Shown in pieces: positions 43,608 through 52,428 of a stretch of 64,000 nt of DNA. The position numbers and the translations under genes are program-made. The first letter of the stretch is position 1, and every line of letters starts with the position of its first letter. Below the pieces are notes generated by a model that did no database searches, was not told where the DNA came from, and saw nothing but the letters and a program-made list of their open reading frames with translations. Origin of the DNA: Streptomyces sp. NBC_01217 (lineage in GTDB: Bacteria; Actinomycetota; Actinomycetes; Streptomycetales; Streptomycetaceae); contig NZ_CP108538.1 in assembly GCF_035994185.1 (NCBI RefSeq), forward strand, positions 4,565,501 to 4,629,500, read 5' to 3'.

Positions 43608-45979
43608 GACCGCCGGCCCGCACCCTGCCGATCCGGCTGCCCCCGCTGCCCGGCGAAGCCCTGGATTCCTGGTTGGAGGCGCTGGCACGACGGCTGGACA
43701 CCTCGCTCGGTGAAGTGCTGCGACATCTGGGGTTCCCGGTCAGGGAGCGGTCCGGGAACCACCTTCGGGACATTCCCCCGGACTGGACGGTCCTGCTCAA
43801 CGGGCAGCAGACCGCGGCCGTCGCGCACGCAAGTGGGCTGGACGAGCAGACCGTCACGACCCTTACTCTCGCCCACTACGACTCCAGGGCCGCGCGCATC
43901 GACTTCCAGCGTCGGTACGTGAACCGGCACGTTCTCTGGGGCCGCAGTCGAGGCTCCCGGTTCTGTCCAGACTGCCTGAGGGATACCGACGGCCGATGGC
44001 AGCTGTTCTGGCGACTGGGTTGGGCGTTCGCCTGTCCCCGTCACGGCCGCCTGCTGGCGGACTGTTGTCCGCAGTGCGGACGTATCCCCCGTCAGCGCCC
44101 CCGCTCGGGCAGGGTCGTCCCTCACCCGGGAGTCTGCGGCAATCCGTCCGCCCACCAGGATGGTCGAGGTCCTGGGGGCTGCGGTTTCGATTTCTCACGG
44201 ACTCATACGCTCTGGCTGCCTGCAGCACATCCCGCGCTCGCGGCGCAGGAGAAGCTGAGGGATGTCATTGAGTCCGGAACCGCAGCCTTCGGCACCTACG
44301 CGATCAGCCCCCAGCAGTCCCAGACGGCACTGGCAGATGTCCGGGCTATCGGTGGGCGGGTGCTGGCCGACCTTCCAGAGCACGTCGCCAGAAGCCTGGT
44401 TCCGGCGGACATCGCCGAGGAGCATTTCACCCCCGACCCGGGCTCCCGGCTCGCCCTGCGGGCGACTGAACGGCCCGGTTTTATGGCGCCACCACGAGCG
44501 GCGAGTATTGCCGTCGGGGCGATCATCGCCCTGCACGTTCTTGATCAGCCCGACATCCACCAGGCAGGGGCCGCGATGCGCGGCTTACTGGAGGCGATGC
44601 GGGACGAGCTCTGGCAGATCACCTCCACCAGCATCGATAGCTGGGGACGTGGCCTGAGCCCCGTGCTGAAGGGAGTTCAACTGGCGGCGCTGGCACCGTC
44701 CTTGCGCCCTAGCGAACACATCCGATATTGCACACCCACCGACCTGCCCAGACGCCCGGGAAAGACCAGCCAGGACATCGCCCAACGGGCCCGGAAGATC
44801 CCGAGCACGTTCTGGAAGTTATGGACAACACGGCTCGTCCCATCCGATGGCGTCTATCCCCGCACGCTCGCCCCGGTCCTGGCCGCCATGCTCCTGACCG
44901 TCGACAGCCGGACTACCTTCGAGGAAGCCGCCGCCTACCTCGGAGGAGTCACCGACAGAATCGACATCTCCCGCATCCTGCAGATGCTCGACGACCAGCC
45001 GCATTGGCCGGACACCGTTAGAGCTCTGGTTCGGTTGGCCGACCACCTCGATGCTGTTCACGTTCCCGTCGACTACCGGCGACGCCGTGGTCTGGACTAC
45101 ACGAATCTGCTGCCGACCGAACGCTGGCTGGAGATCTGCCGCCGCACAGACACAAGCCCGGGAAGCGGCCGCCGTGAACGCATTGCCCGCAGCCACCTGT
45201 TCCAGCGCATCAGTGGGCTTCCCCTCGAAGCGGCCCCCGACCACCAAAGACTCAACGAAGCAGAGTTCCGAGCCCAAGCCGCCCGTTTTGCCGCCGTGCA
45301 AACCCCCAAGCTGGCCGAAGCGCTGGCCTACGAAGCCAGAATCTTCCTCGCCGAGCACCGTATCCGCGACGAGCCCGTGACCTGGCATCCTCCCGCCACT
45401 TTGCTGAGCGGACTCGAACTTCCCGGTCCCGACCCAGCACACATCGACGTCTCCCGTCTGCACCGACTCGTTCGCCAGCACAAAAACCCGGTTCAGTACG
45501 CAGCCGATGTCCTCGGCACGAGCATCGAGGCGGTCCGGCACATTCTGGACGAACGCCCAGCACCCGAACCTCCGCCGAAGAGCACAGTGAGACCCATGCC
45601 CCGCATCCGCATGCGGGCACGCCAGGAAGTGCCGCCCGACACCTTCTCCCGCCTCTACCTCGACGAGCACCGCTCTCTTGACGACATCGCCGAGCTCACC
45701 GGCTTCTCCCGGAAGGTGCTGACCGCTCTCGCGCGGGAATACGGCGTCTCTCTGCGCAGCGGGAACCGGGACTACAGACGTCGCGGAGTAGTCGAGAAGG
45801 ACTGGCTGACGGAGCAGTACGTCGTCCATCGCCGGACGCTGGCCGACCTCGCCCGAGAGAAGGACATGAGCCCCACGAACATGGCCCGATGGGCCCACAC
45901 CCACAACATCCCCCTCCGCTCTCCTGGAGGAAGAAGCCACCACACTGCCCTCCGCGCAACCGATCACGCCGAGGAGTAG
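43604..45979 (+). CDS. tniQ: TniQ/TnsD-like target-selection protein
   Basis: This 791-residue protein is large for the TniQ family and comparable to or longer than TnsD, the protein that directs Tn7 to a fixed chromosomal site. The N-terminal TniQ motif PIRLPPLPGEALDSWLEALA is followed by a zinc-binding region, FCPDC (121-124), ACPRH (143-147) and CCPQC (154-158). The C-terminal 150 residues hold two helix-turn-helix-like segments, RSLDDIAELTGFSRKVLTAL and RTLADLAREKDMSPTNMARW, suitable for sequence-specific DNA binding. It closes the four-gene operon. Confidence 0.88.
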   Translation: MRPPARTLPIRLPPLPGEALDSWLEALARRLDTSLGEVLRHLGFPVRERSGNHLRDIPPDWTVLLNGQQTAAVAHASGLDEQTVTTLTLAHYDSRAARIDFQRRYVNRHVLWGRSRGSRFCPDCLRDTDGRWQLFWRLGWAFACPRHGRLLADCCPQCGRIPRQRPRSGRVVPHPGVCGNPSAHQDGRGPGGCGFDFSRTHTLWLPAAHPALAAQEKLRDVIESGTAAFGTYAISPQQSQTALADVRAIGGRVLADLPEHVARSLVPADIAEEHFTPDPGSRLALRATERPGFMAPPRAASIAVGAIIALHVLDQPDIHQAGAAMRGLLEAMRDELWQITSTSIDSWGRGLSPVLKGVQLAALAPSLRPSEHIRYCTPTDLPRRPGKTSQDIAQRARKIPSTFWKLWTTRLVPSDGVYPRTLAPVLAAMLLTVDSRTTFEEAAAYLGGVTDRIDISRILQMLDDQPHWPDTVRALVRLADHLDAVHVPVDYRRRRGLDYTNLLPTERWLEICRRTDTSPGSGRRERIARSHLFQRISGLPLEAAPDHQRLNEAEFRAQAARFAAVQTPKLAEALAYEARIFLAEHRIRDEPVTWHPPATLLSGLELPGPDPAHIDVSRLHRLVRQHKNPVQYAADVLGTSIEAVRHILDERPAPEPPPKSTVRPMPRIRMRARQEVPPDTFSRLYLDEHRSLDDIAELTGFSRKVLTALAREYGVSLRSGNRDYRRRGVVEKDWLTEQYVVHRRTLADLAREKDMSPTNMARWAHTHNIPLRSPGGRSHHTALRATDHAEE

Positions 45980-45987
45980 GGAGGGAG

Positions 45988-46779
45988 TCAGTCCCGACGC
46001 TGACTGCTGGAGCCAGCCATTGCTGGCCCGCAGTTCGCCGGAAGTCTCTCCACCACCATGGAGATGGCCTCCTCTGCCGTGTCAGCTTCACCGACGACTG
46101 TCCCGCGGGAAGGCCCGCAGACTCGGTATCGTCCGTCGCTCAGTGGGTCGACGAACGGCACGTCCCATGAGTACGGGAACCCGGTGCAGGTCGTGAAGTG
46201 AAGTGACCAGTGGCTGGTGAACGGATACAACTGCCGCAGCTTCGGGTCGGTCGACGCAGTCTCGGCGAGCGCCAGTGTCTGGCGGGCGAGGTCGAGACGA
46301 TCGGCCTCCTGGCGCAAGTCCTCCAAGAGGAGCCGCCACTGCACAGTGACCGCTTCGGCTGGACCGCGTTCATGCGCTTCGGCCAGTTCGCTCACCTTGA
46401 TGAAGGGGGCAGCCTTCTCGATCTCGCGGAGCCGGGCCCCGTTTCGCCAACCTGCTGCGGCTCGGGCCAGCTTTTCCAGATCGGAGGTCGAGCCCGAGAG
46501 CAGTTGAACGCCTTGACGCAGGCCATTGATGTTGAACCAACGGCTCTCTGACCCGATGAAGATCCAGCAGGGTTCCCGGTCAGGAGCTGTGCTGGCCACG
46601 CTGGCTGTCCGCAGCGGGTCCGAGTCGTCGCTCAGCACCGCATCTAGGTCCAGCCCCTGCTCGGCAGCAGCCAGTGCCAAGGCCGCAGCCAGACTGCCGG
46701 CAGCCGCAAGATCCGGATAGAGAACAGGGTCGGCGGGAGTTGGTTCGTGTCGAGCGGGGCGCGGGGAGTTCGAGGTCAC
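45988..46779 (-). CDS. DUF6193-like protein, only cargo gene of the transposon
   Basis: This 263-residue protein resembles actinobacterial DUF6193 proteins, which are annotated loosely as natural-product-associated. Visible segments are DPVLYPDLAAAGSLAAAL near the start, LARAAAGWRNGARLREIE, YPFTSHWSLHFTTCTGFPYS, DGRYRVCGPSRG, and the end GEADTAEEAISMVVERLP. The function is unknown; immunity or stress roles are unproven. GTG 46779 is the preferred start; the frame is open to 46845. It is convergent with tniQ (8-bp gap) and lies wholly inside the element. Confidence 0.65.
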   Translation of the reverse strand: MTSNSPRPARHEPTPADPVLYPDLAAAGSLAAALALAAAEQGLDLDAVLSDDSDPLRTASVASTAPDREPCWIFIGSESRWFNINGLRQGVQLLSGSTSDLEKLARAAAGWRNGARLREIEKAAPFIKVSELAEAHERGPAEAVTVQWRLLLEDLRQEADRLDLARQTLALAETASTDPKLRQLYPFTSHWSLHFTTCTGFPYSWDVPFVDPLSDGRYRVCGPSRGTVVGEADTAEEAISMVVERLPANCGPAMAGSSSQRRD

Positions 46780-46821
46780 CGCCGGAGTCTGCCGTCTGCG
46801 CTGAGGAAATGGCCACCCTCG

Positions 46822-46911
46822 TGAGACGGATCTTCCATGCCGCACGGTGAGACAGGTCGCACCGCACCAGGTCAGCGGGCTGTGTCATGCCATGAGACGC
46901 GAGATCCTACA
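46822..46911. repeat. Right transposon end: terminal repeat and TGAGAC boxes
   Basis: The terminus (46901-46911) reads TGTAGGATCTC on the minus strand. TGAGAC boxes are at 46822-46827, 46848-46853 and 46893-46898, in the same orientation relative to this end as GTCTCA at the left. Confidence 0.75.
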
Positions 46912-46916
46912 CTTGT
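46912..46916. repeat. Target-site duplication, right copy (CTTGT)
   Basis: CTTGT abuts the right terminus and matches 39452-39456. The downstream 124 bp up to the MBL gene would, without the element, have followed dnaB directly. Confidence 0.85.
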
Positions 46917-47040
46917 GGGGGCCGATCCGGTTCAGTAATCGAGCCCGTATCTCAGCAACGTCGGGTGGTTCAGTCGGCCCATGTGTCCAGCCCGGGAGCA
47001 GCGGGCGTGGAGTGGTGTTGTCGGCGTACGGTTGGGCGCC

Positions 47041-47637
47041 ATGCGGATCACGAAGTACACCCACGCATGTGTGCGGTTCGAGCGCGATGGCCGGGTGCTG
47101 GTCATCGATCCCGGGACGTGGAGCGAGCCGGCTGCCCTGATCGGCGCGGACGCAGTGCTGGTGACTCACGAACACGCCGATCACATTGATGTCCTTCGCC
47201 TGGCGGGGCTCGGCGTGCCGGTTTACGCCCCGGCCGAAGCGAACATTCCACGGCTGGAGGTCACGGCGGTTTCCTCAGGTGTGGAGTTCACTGCTGCCGG
47301 CTTCCGCGTACAGCCGGTCGGCGGGCGTCACGCGTTCATCTACGCCGGCGAACCGGATTGTGCGAACCTCGGCTACATCATCGACGAGGCGATCTACCAC
47401 CCTGGTGACTCGCTGCACGTCCCCGAGCAGCCGATCGAGACGCTCCTGGTTCCGGCCCAAGGATCGTGGATGAAGACGGCGGAGGCGATCGACTTCGTGA
47501 AGGCGATCAAACCGCAGCGGGCGTTCCCGATCCACGACGCGCAGATCAACGGTCGCGGCCTCAGCAGCGTCAACGGCTGGCTCGCCGAGGAGACCGACAG
47601 CGGTTACCGGTATCTGATGCCCGGCGAATCCGTCTGA
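47041..47637 (+). CDS. MBL-fold metal-dependent hydrolase
   Basis: This 198-residue protein belongs to the UPF0173/UlaG-like branch of the metallo-beta-lactamase fold. The metal motif is THEHADHID (42-50), with further ligands expected at VGGRHAFI and YHPGDSLH. It starts MRITKYTHACVRFERDG at ATG 47041; no Shine-Dalgarno is evident and a TACGGT upstream suggests a leaderless transcript. The substrate is unknown. In the absence of the transposon it would be the next gene after dnaB. Confidence 0.85.
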   Translation: MRITKYTHACVRFERDGRVLVIDPGTWSEPAALIGADAVLVTHEHADHIDVLRLAGLGVPVYAPAEANIPRLEVTAVSSGVEFTAAGFRVQPVGGRHAFIYAGEPDCANLGYIIDEAIYHPGDSLHVPEQPIETLLVPAQGSWMKTAEAIDFVKAIKPQRAFPIHDAQINGRGLSSVNGWLAEETDSGYRYLMPGESV

Positions 47638-47786
47638 AGTGATGTCCAGACTCGCAAATTGACACAGCCAGGGCTCTGTCCTATCCGGCGGGAGTGCCCG
47701 GCCGGCCCGCAGCTATGGGCCCTGGACCCTGCTGGACCACGAGCAGTGGTCCTGCGAGGACTCGACGGACCCCCGGCCCCCGATCG

Positions 47787-48686
47787 CTATCCGGTCGCGA
47801 GTGCCGTTTCGCGCAGACGTGCGGCGTCCTTGCCGGGTGGCGTGCCGAATTGGCGGCGGTATTCGCGGCTGAACTGCGAGGGGCTCTCATAGCCGACCGC
47901 GTAGGCAGTGCCCGCGACGTCGCCCGGATCGGCGATGAGCAGCAGGCGTGCCTCCTGCAGGCGGATCTGCTTCTGGAACTGGATCGGGCTCATCGCGGTG
48001 ACCGCCCGGAAGCTGCGGTGGAAGGCCGATGGGCTCATCCGTGCGGTCTGGGCGAGGTCGTCGACCCGAATCGTGTCGGCGTAATGGTCGCGGATCCAGC
48101 GGACGGCATGGCCCACGCAGCTCAGGCTGCTGTCGGCGAGGCCGAGCTGGCGGACGGTGGCGTCCTGTTCCCCCGTCATGAGCAGCCAGAGGATCTCCCG
48201 TTCGACCATCGGGGCAAGCACCGGCAGGTCGCGCGGTCGGTCGAGCAGGCGCAGCATCCGTACCGCGGCGTCGATGAGCTCGTCGGAGGCGTCGCTGACG
48301 GCGATTCCCGACGGCGCCGCGACGCCGCGGCCGACGCGCCGGAAGTCGCCGGCCGCCGGATCCAGCAGCAGTTCCGCGATGACCGACGGCCGGAGGACGA
48401 GTCCGAAGCCGAGCGCGGGCTCAGCCGGGCTGGCCTCGGTGAACTGGCCGGTGACGGGCAGGTCGACGGATGCCACGAGGTACTGCCCAGCGCGGTACTC
48501 GTAGATACGGTCGCCGAGCGCGAGACTCTTGGCACCCTGCGCGATGAGAGCCAGCACAGTGCCTGTGGTGGACGTTGCCGGAGGGGCCGGCTCCGTCACG
48601 AGGGAGACGAGCACTCCGTCCAGAGCGGCGGTCCCGCCGTCGTGAGCATGCCGGGTGATGAGGGTGCGCAACTCGTCCAGGAGCAT
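47787..48686 (-). CDS. AraC-family transcriptional regulator
   Basis: This 299-residue regulator has an AraC-type N-terminal cupin-like domain (AALDGVLVSLVTE, YRAGQYLVASVDLPV). The C-terminal double helix-turn-helix is DTIRVDDLAQTARMSPSAFHRSFRA with PIQFQKQIRLQEARLLL and AYAVGYESPSQFSREYRRQFG. It is divergent from an SDR gene with a 197-bp shared promoter region, so it probably regulates that gene. The start is ATG 48686. Confidence 0.9.
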   Translation of the reverse strand: MLLDELRTLITRHAHDGGTAALDGVLVSLVTEPAPPATSTTGTVLALIAQGAKSLALGDRIYEYRAGQYLVASVDLPVTGQFTEASPAEPALGFGLVLRPSVIAELLLDPAAGDFRRVGRGVAAPSGIAVSDASDELIDAAVRMLRLLDRPRDLPVLAPMVEREILWLLMTGEQDATVRQLGLADSSLSCVGHAVRWIRDHYADTIRVDDLAQTARMSPSAFHRSFRAVTAMSPIQFQKQIRLQEARLLLIADPGDVAGTAYAVGYESPSQFSREYRRQFGTPPGKDAARLRETALATG

Positions 48687-48883
48687 GTATCGATTGAATC
48701 ATCCACGCGTCGTGGCGGATACCCGTTCCTGGCATAACAAGCAGGATGAGGCAAGAGAGTGCCAGGATTTGTCTATGGATTCCTGGGGTGGTGCTGCTTC
48801 GATTGAGGAAAGCGGCGAGAGCATTCGGCAGTCCGGACCGACCGGACACGGTGCGGCCGCACCGCATGGAAGGAACAAGACCC

Positions 48884-49642
48884 ATGACCACAGCCATCGT
48901 CACAGGCGCCAGCTCCGGCATCGGCCGGGGCGCAGCCGTCCAGATCGCCAAGCGCGGTTCCGGCGTCATCCTGACCTACAACAAGAACCCCGAGGGAGCC
49001 CACGAGACCGTCGCGGAGATCGAAAAACTCGGCGGCGCCGCCGTCGCGCTGCCTCTGGACATCGGCCGCAGCGAGACCTTTCCCGCCTTCAGGGAGTCTG
49101 TGTGCCGCGCTCTTGCCGACACCTGGCAGGCGGACTCCGTCACGTACCTCGTGAACAATGCCGGGTTCGGCCGGATGTCGATGTTCGAGGACACCACCGA
49201 GGAGCTGTTCGACACGTTCGTGCGGGTCATCCTGAAGGGGCCGTACTTCCTCACCCAGACCATGCTGCCGCTGCTGCAGGACGGCGGCGCCATCGTCAAC
49301 GTCACCAGCAACTCGGCTCTGTCCTCGGGCTTGGAACCCGGCTACTCGGCCTACGCCTCGATGAAGGGCGGCCTCGTCGTGCTCACCCGCTATCTCGCCA
49401 AGGAACTCAGCGTACGAGGCATCCGCGTGAACTCCGTCGCTCCGGGCCCCACGCGCACCCGCCTCGCCGACGACGCCTTCGCGAAGTACCCCGAGGTCAT
49501 CGCGCCGATCGCCGCGAAGACCGCGCTGGGCCGGGTCGGCGAGGCCGAGGACATCGGCAAGGTGATCGCCTTCCTGCTCTCGGAGGAGGGCGGCTGGATC
49601 ACCGCGCAGGACATCGAGGCCGCCGGTGGCTACAACCTGTAG
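48884..49642 (+). CDS. Short-chain dehydrogenase/reductase
   Basis: This 252-residue NAD(P)-dependent oxidoreductase has the cofactor loop TGASSGIGRG, the NNAG motif (YLVNNAGFG), the catalytic Ser region NVTSNSAL, and YASMK (Tyr-x3-Lys). The C-terminus carries GRVGEAEDIGKVIAFLLS, typical of classical SDRs. ATG 48884 follows GGAAGGA. Its substrate is unknown. The divergent AraC gene is a likely regulator. Confidence 0.9.
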   Translation: MTTAIVTGASSGIGRGAAVQIAKRGSGVILTYNKNPEGAHETVAEIEKLGGAAVALPLDIGRSETFPAFRESVCRALADTWQADSVTYLVNNAGFGRMSMFEDTTEELFDTFVRVILKGPYFLTQTMLPLLQDGGAIVNVTSNSALSSGLEPGYSAYASMKGGLVVLTRYLAKELSVRGIRVNSVAPGPTRTRLADDAFAKYPEVIAPIAAKTALGRVGEAEDIGKVIAFLLSEEGGWITAQDIEAAGGYNL

Positions 49643-49815
49643 CTACAGGAACAGTGGCATCTCCGGCGGCGGTCGCGCGGCCTCCAGGCGGAGTCCAAGC
49701 ACGGCGAGGTAGCCGGCCCGTATGCCCAGTTGTGCGAACTCGTGGCCTCCCGGACACTCCAGGAGTCGCCGAAATGGGTTCGCCACACCCCGGGCTTTGC
49801 GGGTAGTTGTTGAGC

Positions 49816-51198
49816 ATGACCTCCCCATCTGAACAGTTGCTCCCCGGTACGCAGCGCGCTCTGCTGCACCGCATCGCCGTCGCGCAGTCGGAGGGCCGGA
49901 CACCCTCGCTCGTCGCCGCGGTACAGCGGCAGGGGCAGACCGTCTGGAGTGGCTCCCGCAGCTGCGTGGACGGCCATGCCCCCGACGCCGACACCCAGTT
50001 CAGGATCGGCTCGATCACCAAGACATTCACGGCGGTGCTGGTCCTTCGGCTGCGCGACGAGGGACTCCTGGACCTGGAGGACCCGCTGGAGAAGCATCTG
50101 CCCGGCACGGGCGTCGGCGGAGTCACGGTTCACCAACTCCTGGGCCACAGTGCGGGACTGGGAGCCGAGTCACCCGCACCCTGGTGGGAGAGGACCCCGG
50201 GCACCCTGCGGCCCGAGCTGGCCGATGTACTCGGCGGGCAGACGCGGATGCACATCCCGGGCCGTCGGCACCACTACTCGAACCCCGGCTACACACTGCT
50301 GGGCGCCCTGATCGAGAAGGTGCGCGGGGCGAGCTGGGCGGAGGTGCTCCAGCGCGAGATCCTGGAACCGCTGGGCATGCACCGTACGAGCCCCCAGCCG
50401 CTGGCACCGCACGCGGGTGGCTGGGCCGTGCACCCCTGGGCCGATGTCATGCTGCCCGAACCGGTCGAGGATCTCGGGCTGATGGCCCCGGCCGGCCAGC
50501 TCTGGTCCACGACCGGCGATCTCCTCCGCTTCGCGGTCTTTCTCGCAGAGGGGGACGACCGGGTGCTCGGCGCCGCCTCCGTGGAGCAGATGCGTGAACC
50601 GTCCGCGCCGGCCGAGTCCGGTGACTGGGAATCCCATTACGGCCTGGGTCTTCAGCTCGTACGGAGGGACGGCCGCACGCTCTTCGGGCACACGGGCTCG
50701 CTGCCCGGCTTCCTGGCCGCCCTGTGGCTCAGCGTCGAGGACGATGTGGCGGCCGTCGTGTTCACCAACACCACGTCGGGGGTGCTGGCCGGCAGCGTTG
50801 CCGCCGACCTCGTGAAGATTGTCGCCGAGGCCGAGCCCCGCATCCCGGAGCCCTGGCGCCCGCTGCCCGAGGCCGACGCGGAGCTGCTCGCGCTGACCGG
50901 GCCCTGGTACTGGGGCACACATGCCAACGCCCTGCGGCTGACCTCGGACGGCGGGCTGCAGCTTGGGCCTCTACGAGGCTACGGACGCGGCGCCCGGTTC
51001 GCCGCACAGCCCGACGGTACCTGGATCGGTCTCAACGGCTATTACGCGGGGGAGACGCTGCGGATCGTCCGGAACGGCGACGGCAGCGTGAACCATCTCG
51101 ACCTGGGGTCGTTCGTCTTCACACGGGAGCCGTACGACCCCGCGGCGGCTGTTCCCGGCGGCGTGGACGAGGGCGGCTGGCGGGGCCTGGAAGCCTGA
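49816..51198 (+). CDS. Serine hydrolase of the beta-lactamase / D-alanyl-D-alanine carboxypeptidase type (class C fold)
   Basis: This 460-residue protein has the class C/PBP4-like active site: S66-I-T-K69 (GSITKTF), Y154-S-N156 (HYSNPGY) and HTG in LFGHTGSLPG. A C-terminal beta-barrel-like domain follows about residue 350 (PWYWGTHANAL, YAGETLRIVRNG). There is no signal peptide, so a cytoplasmic esterase or peptidase is as likely as true beta-lactamase activity. The start is ATG 49816, with no strong ribosome-binding site and a TAGTTG upstream, possibly leaderless. Confidence 0.88.
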   Translation: MTSPSEQLLPGTQRALLHRIAVAQSEGRTPSLVAAVQRQGQTVWSGSRSCVDGHAPDADTQFRIGSITKTFTAVLVLRLRDEGLLDLEDPLEKHLPGTGVGGVTVHQLLGHSAGLGAESPAPWWERTPGTLRPELADVLGGQTRMHIPGRRHHYSNPGYTLLGALIEKVRGASWAEVLQREILEPLGMHRTSPQPLAPHAGGWAVHPWADVMLPEPVEDLGLMAPAGQLWSTTGDLLRFAVFLAEGDDRVLGAASVEQMREPSAPAESGDWESHYGLGLQLVRRDGRTLFGHTGSLPGFLAALWLSVEDDVAAVVFTNTTSGVLAGSVAADLVKIVAEAEPRIPEPWRPLPEADAELLALTGPWYWGTHANALRLTSDGGLQLGPLRGYGRGARFAAQPDGTWIGLNGYYAGETLRIVRNGDGSVNHLDLGSFVFTREPYDPAAAVPGGVDEGGWRGLEA

Positions 51199-51205
51199 GC
51201 CCCAC

Positions 51206-51219
51206 GTTTCACGTGAAAC
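51206..51219. promoter_or_regulatory. parS: parS site
   Basis: A perfect GTTTCACGTGAAAC begins 8 bp after the hydrolase stop, in the 38-bp gap between two convergent genes. Confidence 0.95.
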
Positions 51220-51236
51220 GGGAGGGGGCGGCCGGC

Positions 51237-52400
51237 TCAGGTCGTCAACTCCCGTTCCAGCGGGGTACGGAAGCGTGGAGTGATGCGAGCCCGGCCCACC
51301 CATTGCGACAGCCGGGATACTTCCGTCTCGATCGCGGCGGTGGCATCCCGGCCGACGTCGGAGAGCAGCCGCCAGACCGGCTCACCATCGGCGCGCTGTG
51401 CCCAGCCGCCCACGATCTCGCCGTTCCACCACACGGTCGGGCCGATGTTGCCGGACCGGTCGAAGAGCGCCTCCCGATGGCCGTCGGGAAGGTGGAATCC
51501 GCGATCGGCCCAGCCCATCGCGCTGGGGTCGAGTGACGGAAGCAGCGCGGCCCAGGGTTCCGGGGCCGCATCCGGTCCCAGGTCCTCCGGCAGGACCCAG
51601 CCCGTGGCGCCGTTGTCGAGCAGGACCTCCTGGGCTCCGACCGCTGCCAGTGCCTTGCGGACCTGACCCAGCCCCCAGCCCGTCCACCACTTGAGATCGG
51701 CCTCGGTCGCCGGACCGTAGGAGCGGAGCCAGCGTCGTGCCAGTTGCGCCTGCGCCTGCGCGGGTTCCTCGGACGGCCAGGGCGCGGTCGAGGTCCAGCG
51801 GAACTGGCTGGAGGTCCAGGAACCGCGTGGCCGGTCCCTGCGGATGCGGCCCTCGGCTGCCAGGATCCGGATGACACGGGAGGCGACGCCCTGCACTCCC
51901 TCGTACTTCTTGCCGGGGAAGACCGTGATCTTGGCGCGCAGGGCAGCCACGGCGGCGGAGAGTTCGCTGCCGGTGACGGGACCGTGGGCCGTCAGGGCGG
52001 CAAGGGTCTGCTGTTCGGTGTCGGCGAGCCAGTGCTCGTCCAGTCCACTGCCGTCGTTCGCCAGGTGCTTGAGGAAGGTGCGGCGTTCCTTGGCGGCCAC
52101 GGCCCGGGCGTTCGATGCGTCAACGTACGGGGCGAGTTCCTGCGATACGACGAAGAGGGTGTTGCGCATGGAGAGCTGCCGGACCAGCGAGACATCTTCG
52201 TAGAGCGCCCGTTCCACTGCGGCGACGCTTGCCTCGGACATCCGGGCGCACGCGGAGAGGAAGACGGTGGCGGCGTCGGAGGCGTGCAGAGCGACGACCG
52301 CGTCGGCCACGGTCACGGGGGACACGGTCCGTGCGGACGGGGCCAGCAGATGTCGCCGACCGAGTCTGATCCTGCGTTGTTCGTCACTGATGCGGTGCAC
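51237..52400 (-). CDS. Winged-helix DNA-binding domain protein (AlkZ/HTH_42-like)
   Basis: This 387-residue protein resembles the HTH_42 (AlkZ/AlkX) family of HEAT-free winged-helix proteins, some of which are DNA glycosylases that open interstrand crosslinks or act on toxin-damaged bases. It starts at GTG 52400 with HRISDEQRRIRLGRRHLLAP, a typical N-terminus. Further landmarks are VVALHASDAATVFLSACAR, ALYEDVSLVRQLSMRNTLFVV and the QxD-like region ARRWLRSYGPATEADLKWWTGW. The catalytic QxD/QxQ motif cannot be assigned surely. The function is inferred from the family. Confidence 0.8.
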   Translation of the reverse strand: MHRISDEQRRIRLGRRHLLAPSARTVSPVTVADAVVALHASDAATVFLSACARMSEASVAAVERALYEDVSLVRQLSMRNTLFVVSQELAPYVDASNARAVAAKERRTFLKHLANDGSGLDEHWLADTEQQTLAALTAHGPVTGSELSAAVAALRAKITVFPGKKYEGVQGVASRVIRILAAEGRIRRDRPRGSWTSSQFRWTSTAPWPSEEPAQAQAQLARRWLRSYGPATEADLKWWTGWGLGQVRKALAAVGAQEVLLDNGATGWVLPEDLGPDAAPEPWAALLPSLDPSAMGWADRGFHLPDGHREALFDRSGNIGPTVWWNGEIVGGWAQRADGEPVWRLLSDVGRDATAAIETEVSRLSQWVGRARITPRFRTPLERELTT

Positions 52401-52428
52401 AGACAACCTCTCGGATTCCGGACGGCGA

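Larger units (their letters stand above)
39457..46911 (+). mobile_element. Complete Tn7-like transposon (tnsA-tnsB-tnsC-tniQ plus one cargo gene)
   Basis: This 7,455-bp element is bounded by inverted repeats TGTAGGGTCTC (39457-39467) and, read on the other strand, TGTAGGATCTC (46911-46901). It is flanked by the identical 5-mers CTTGT (39452-39456 and 46912-46916), a target duplication of the size Tn7 makes. Both ends carry extra GTCTCA repeats. Inside are four overlapping plus-strand genes of TnsA, TnsB, TnsC and TniQ type, and a convergent DUF6193-like gene. All coding frames are intact, so the element may be active. It sits just past dnaB. Confidence 0.92.

Noticed and set aside
39447..47040. 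CRISPR-associated transposon
   Set aside because: The Tn7-like element has no Cas genes or repeat array inside or beside it, and its TniQ is of the long type.
49643..49815. Minus-strand frame ending in a peptide such as GIRAGYLAVLGLRLEAARPP
   Set aside because: It might be a remnant of a gene between the SDR and hydrolase genes, but I recognise no family and have no clear start; not enough to annotate.
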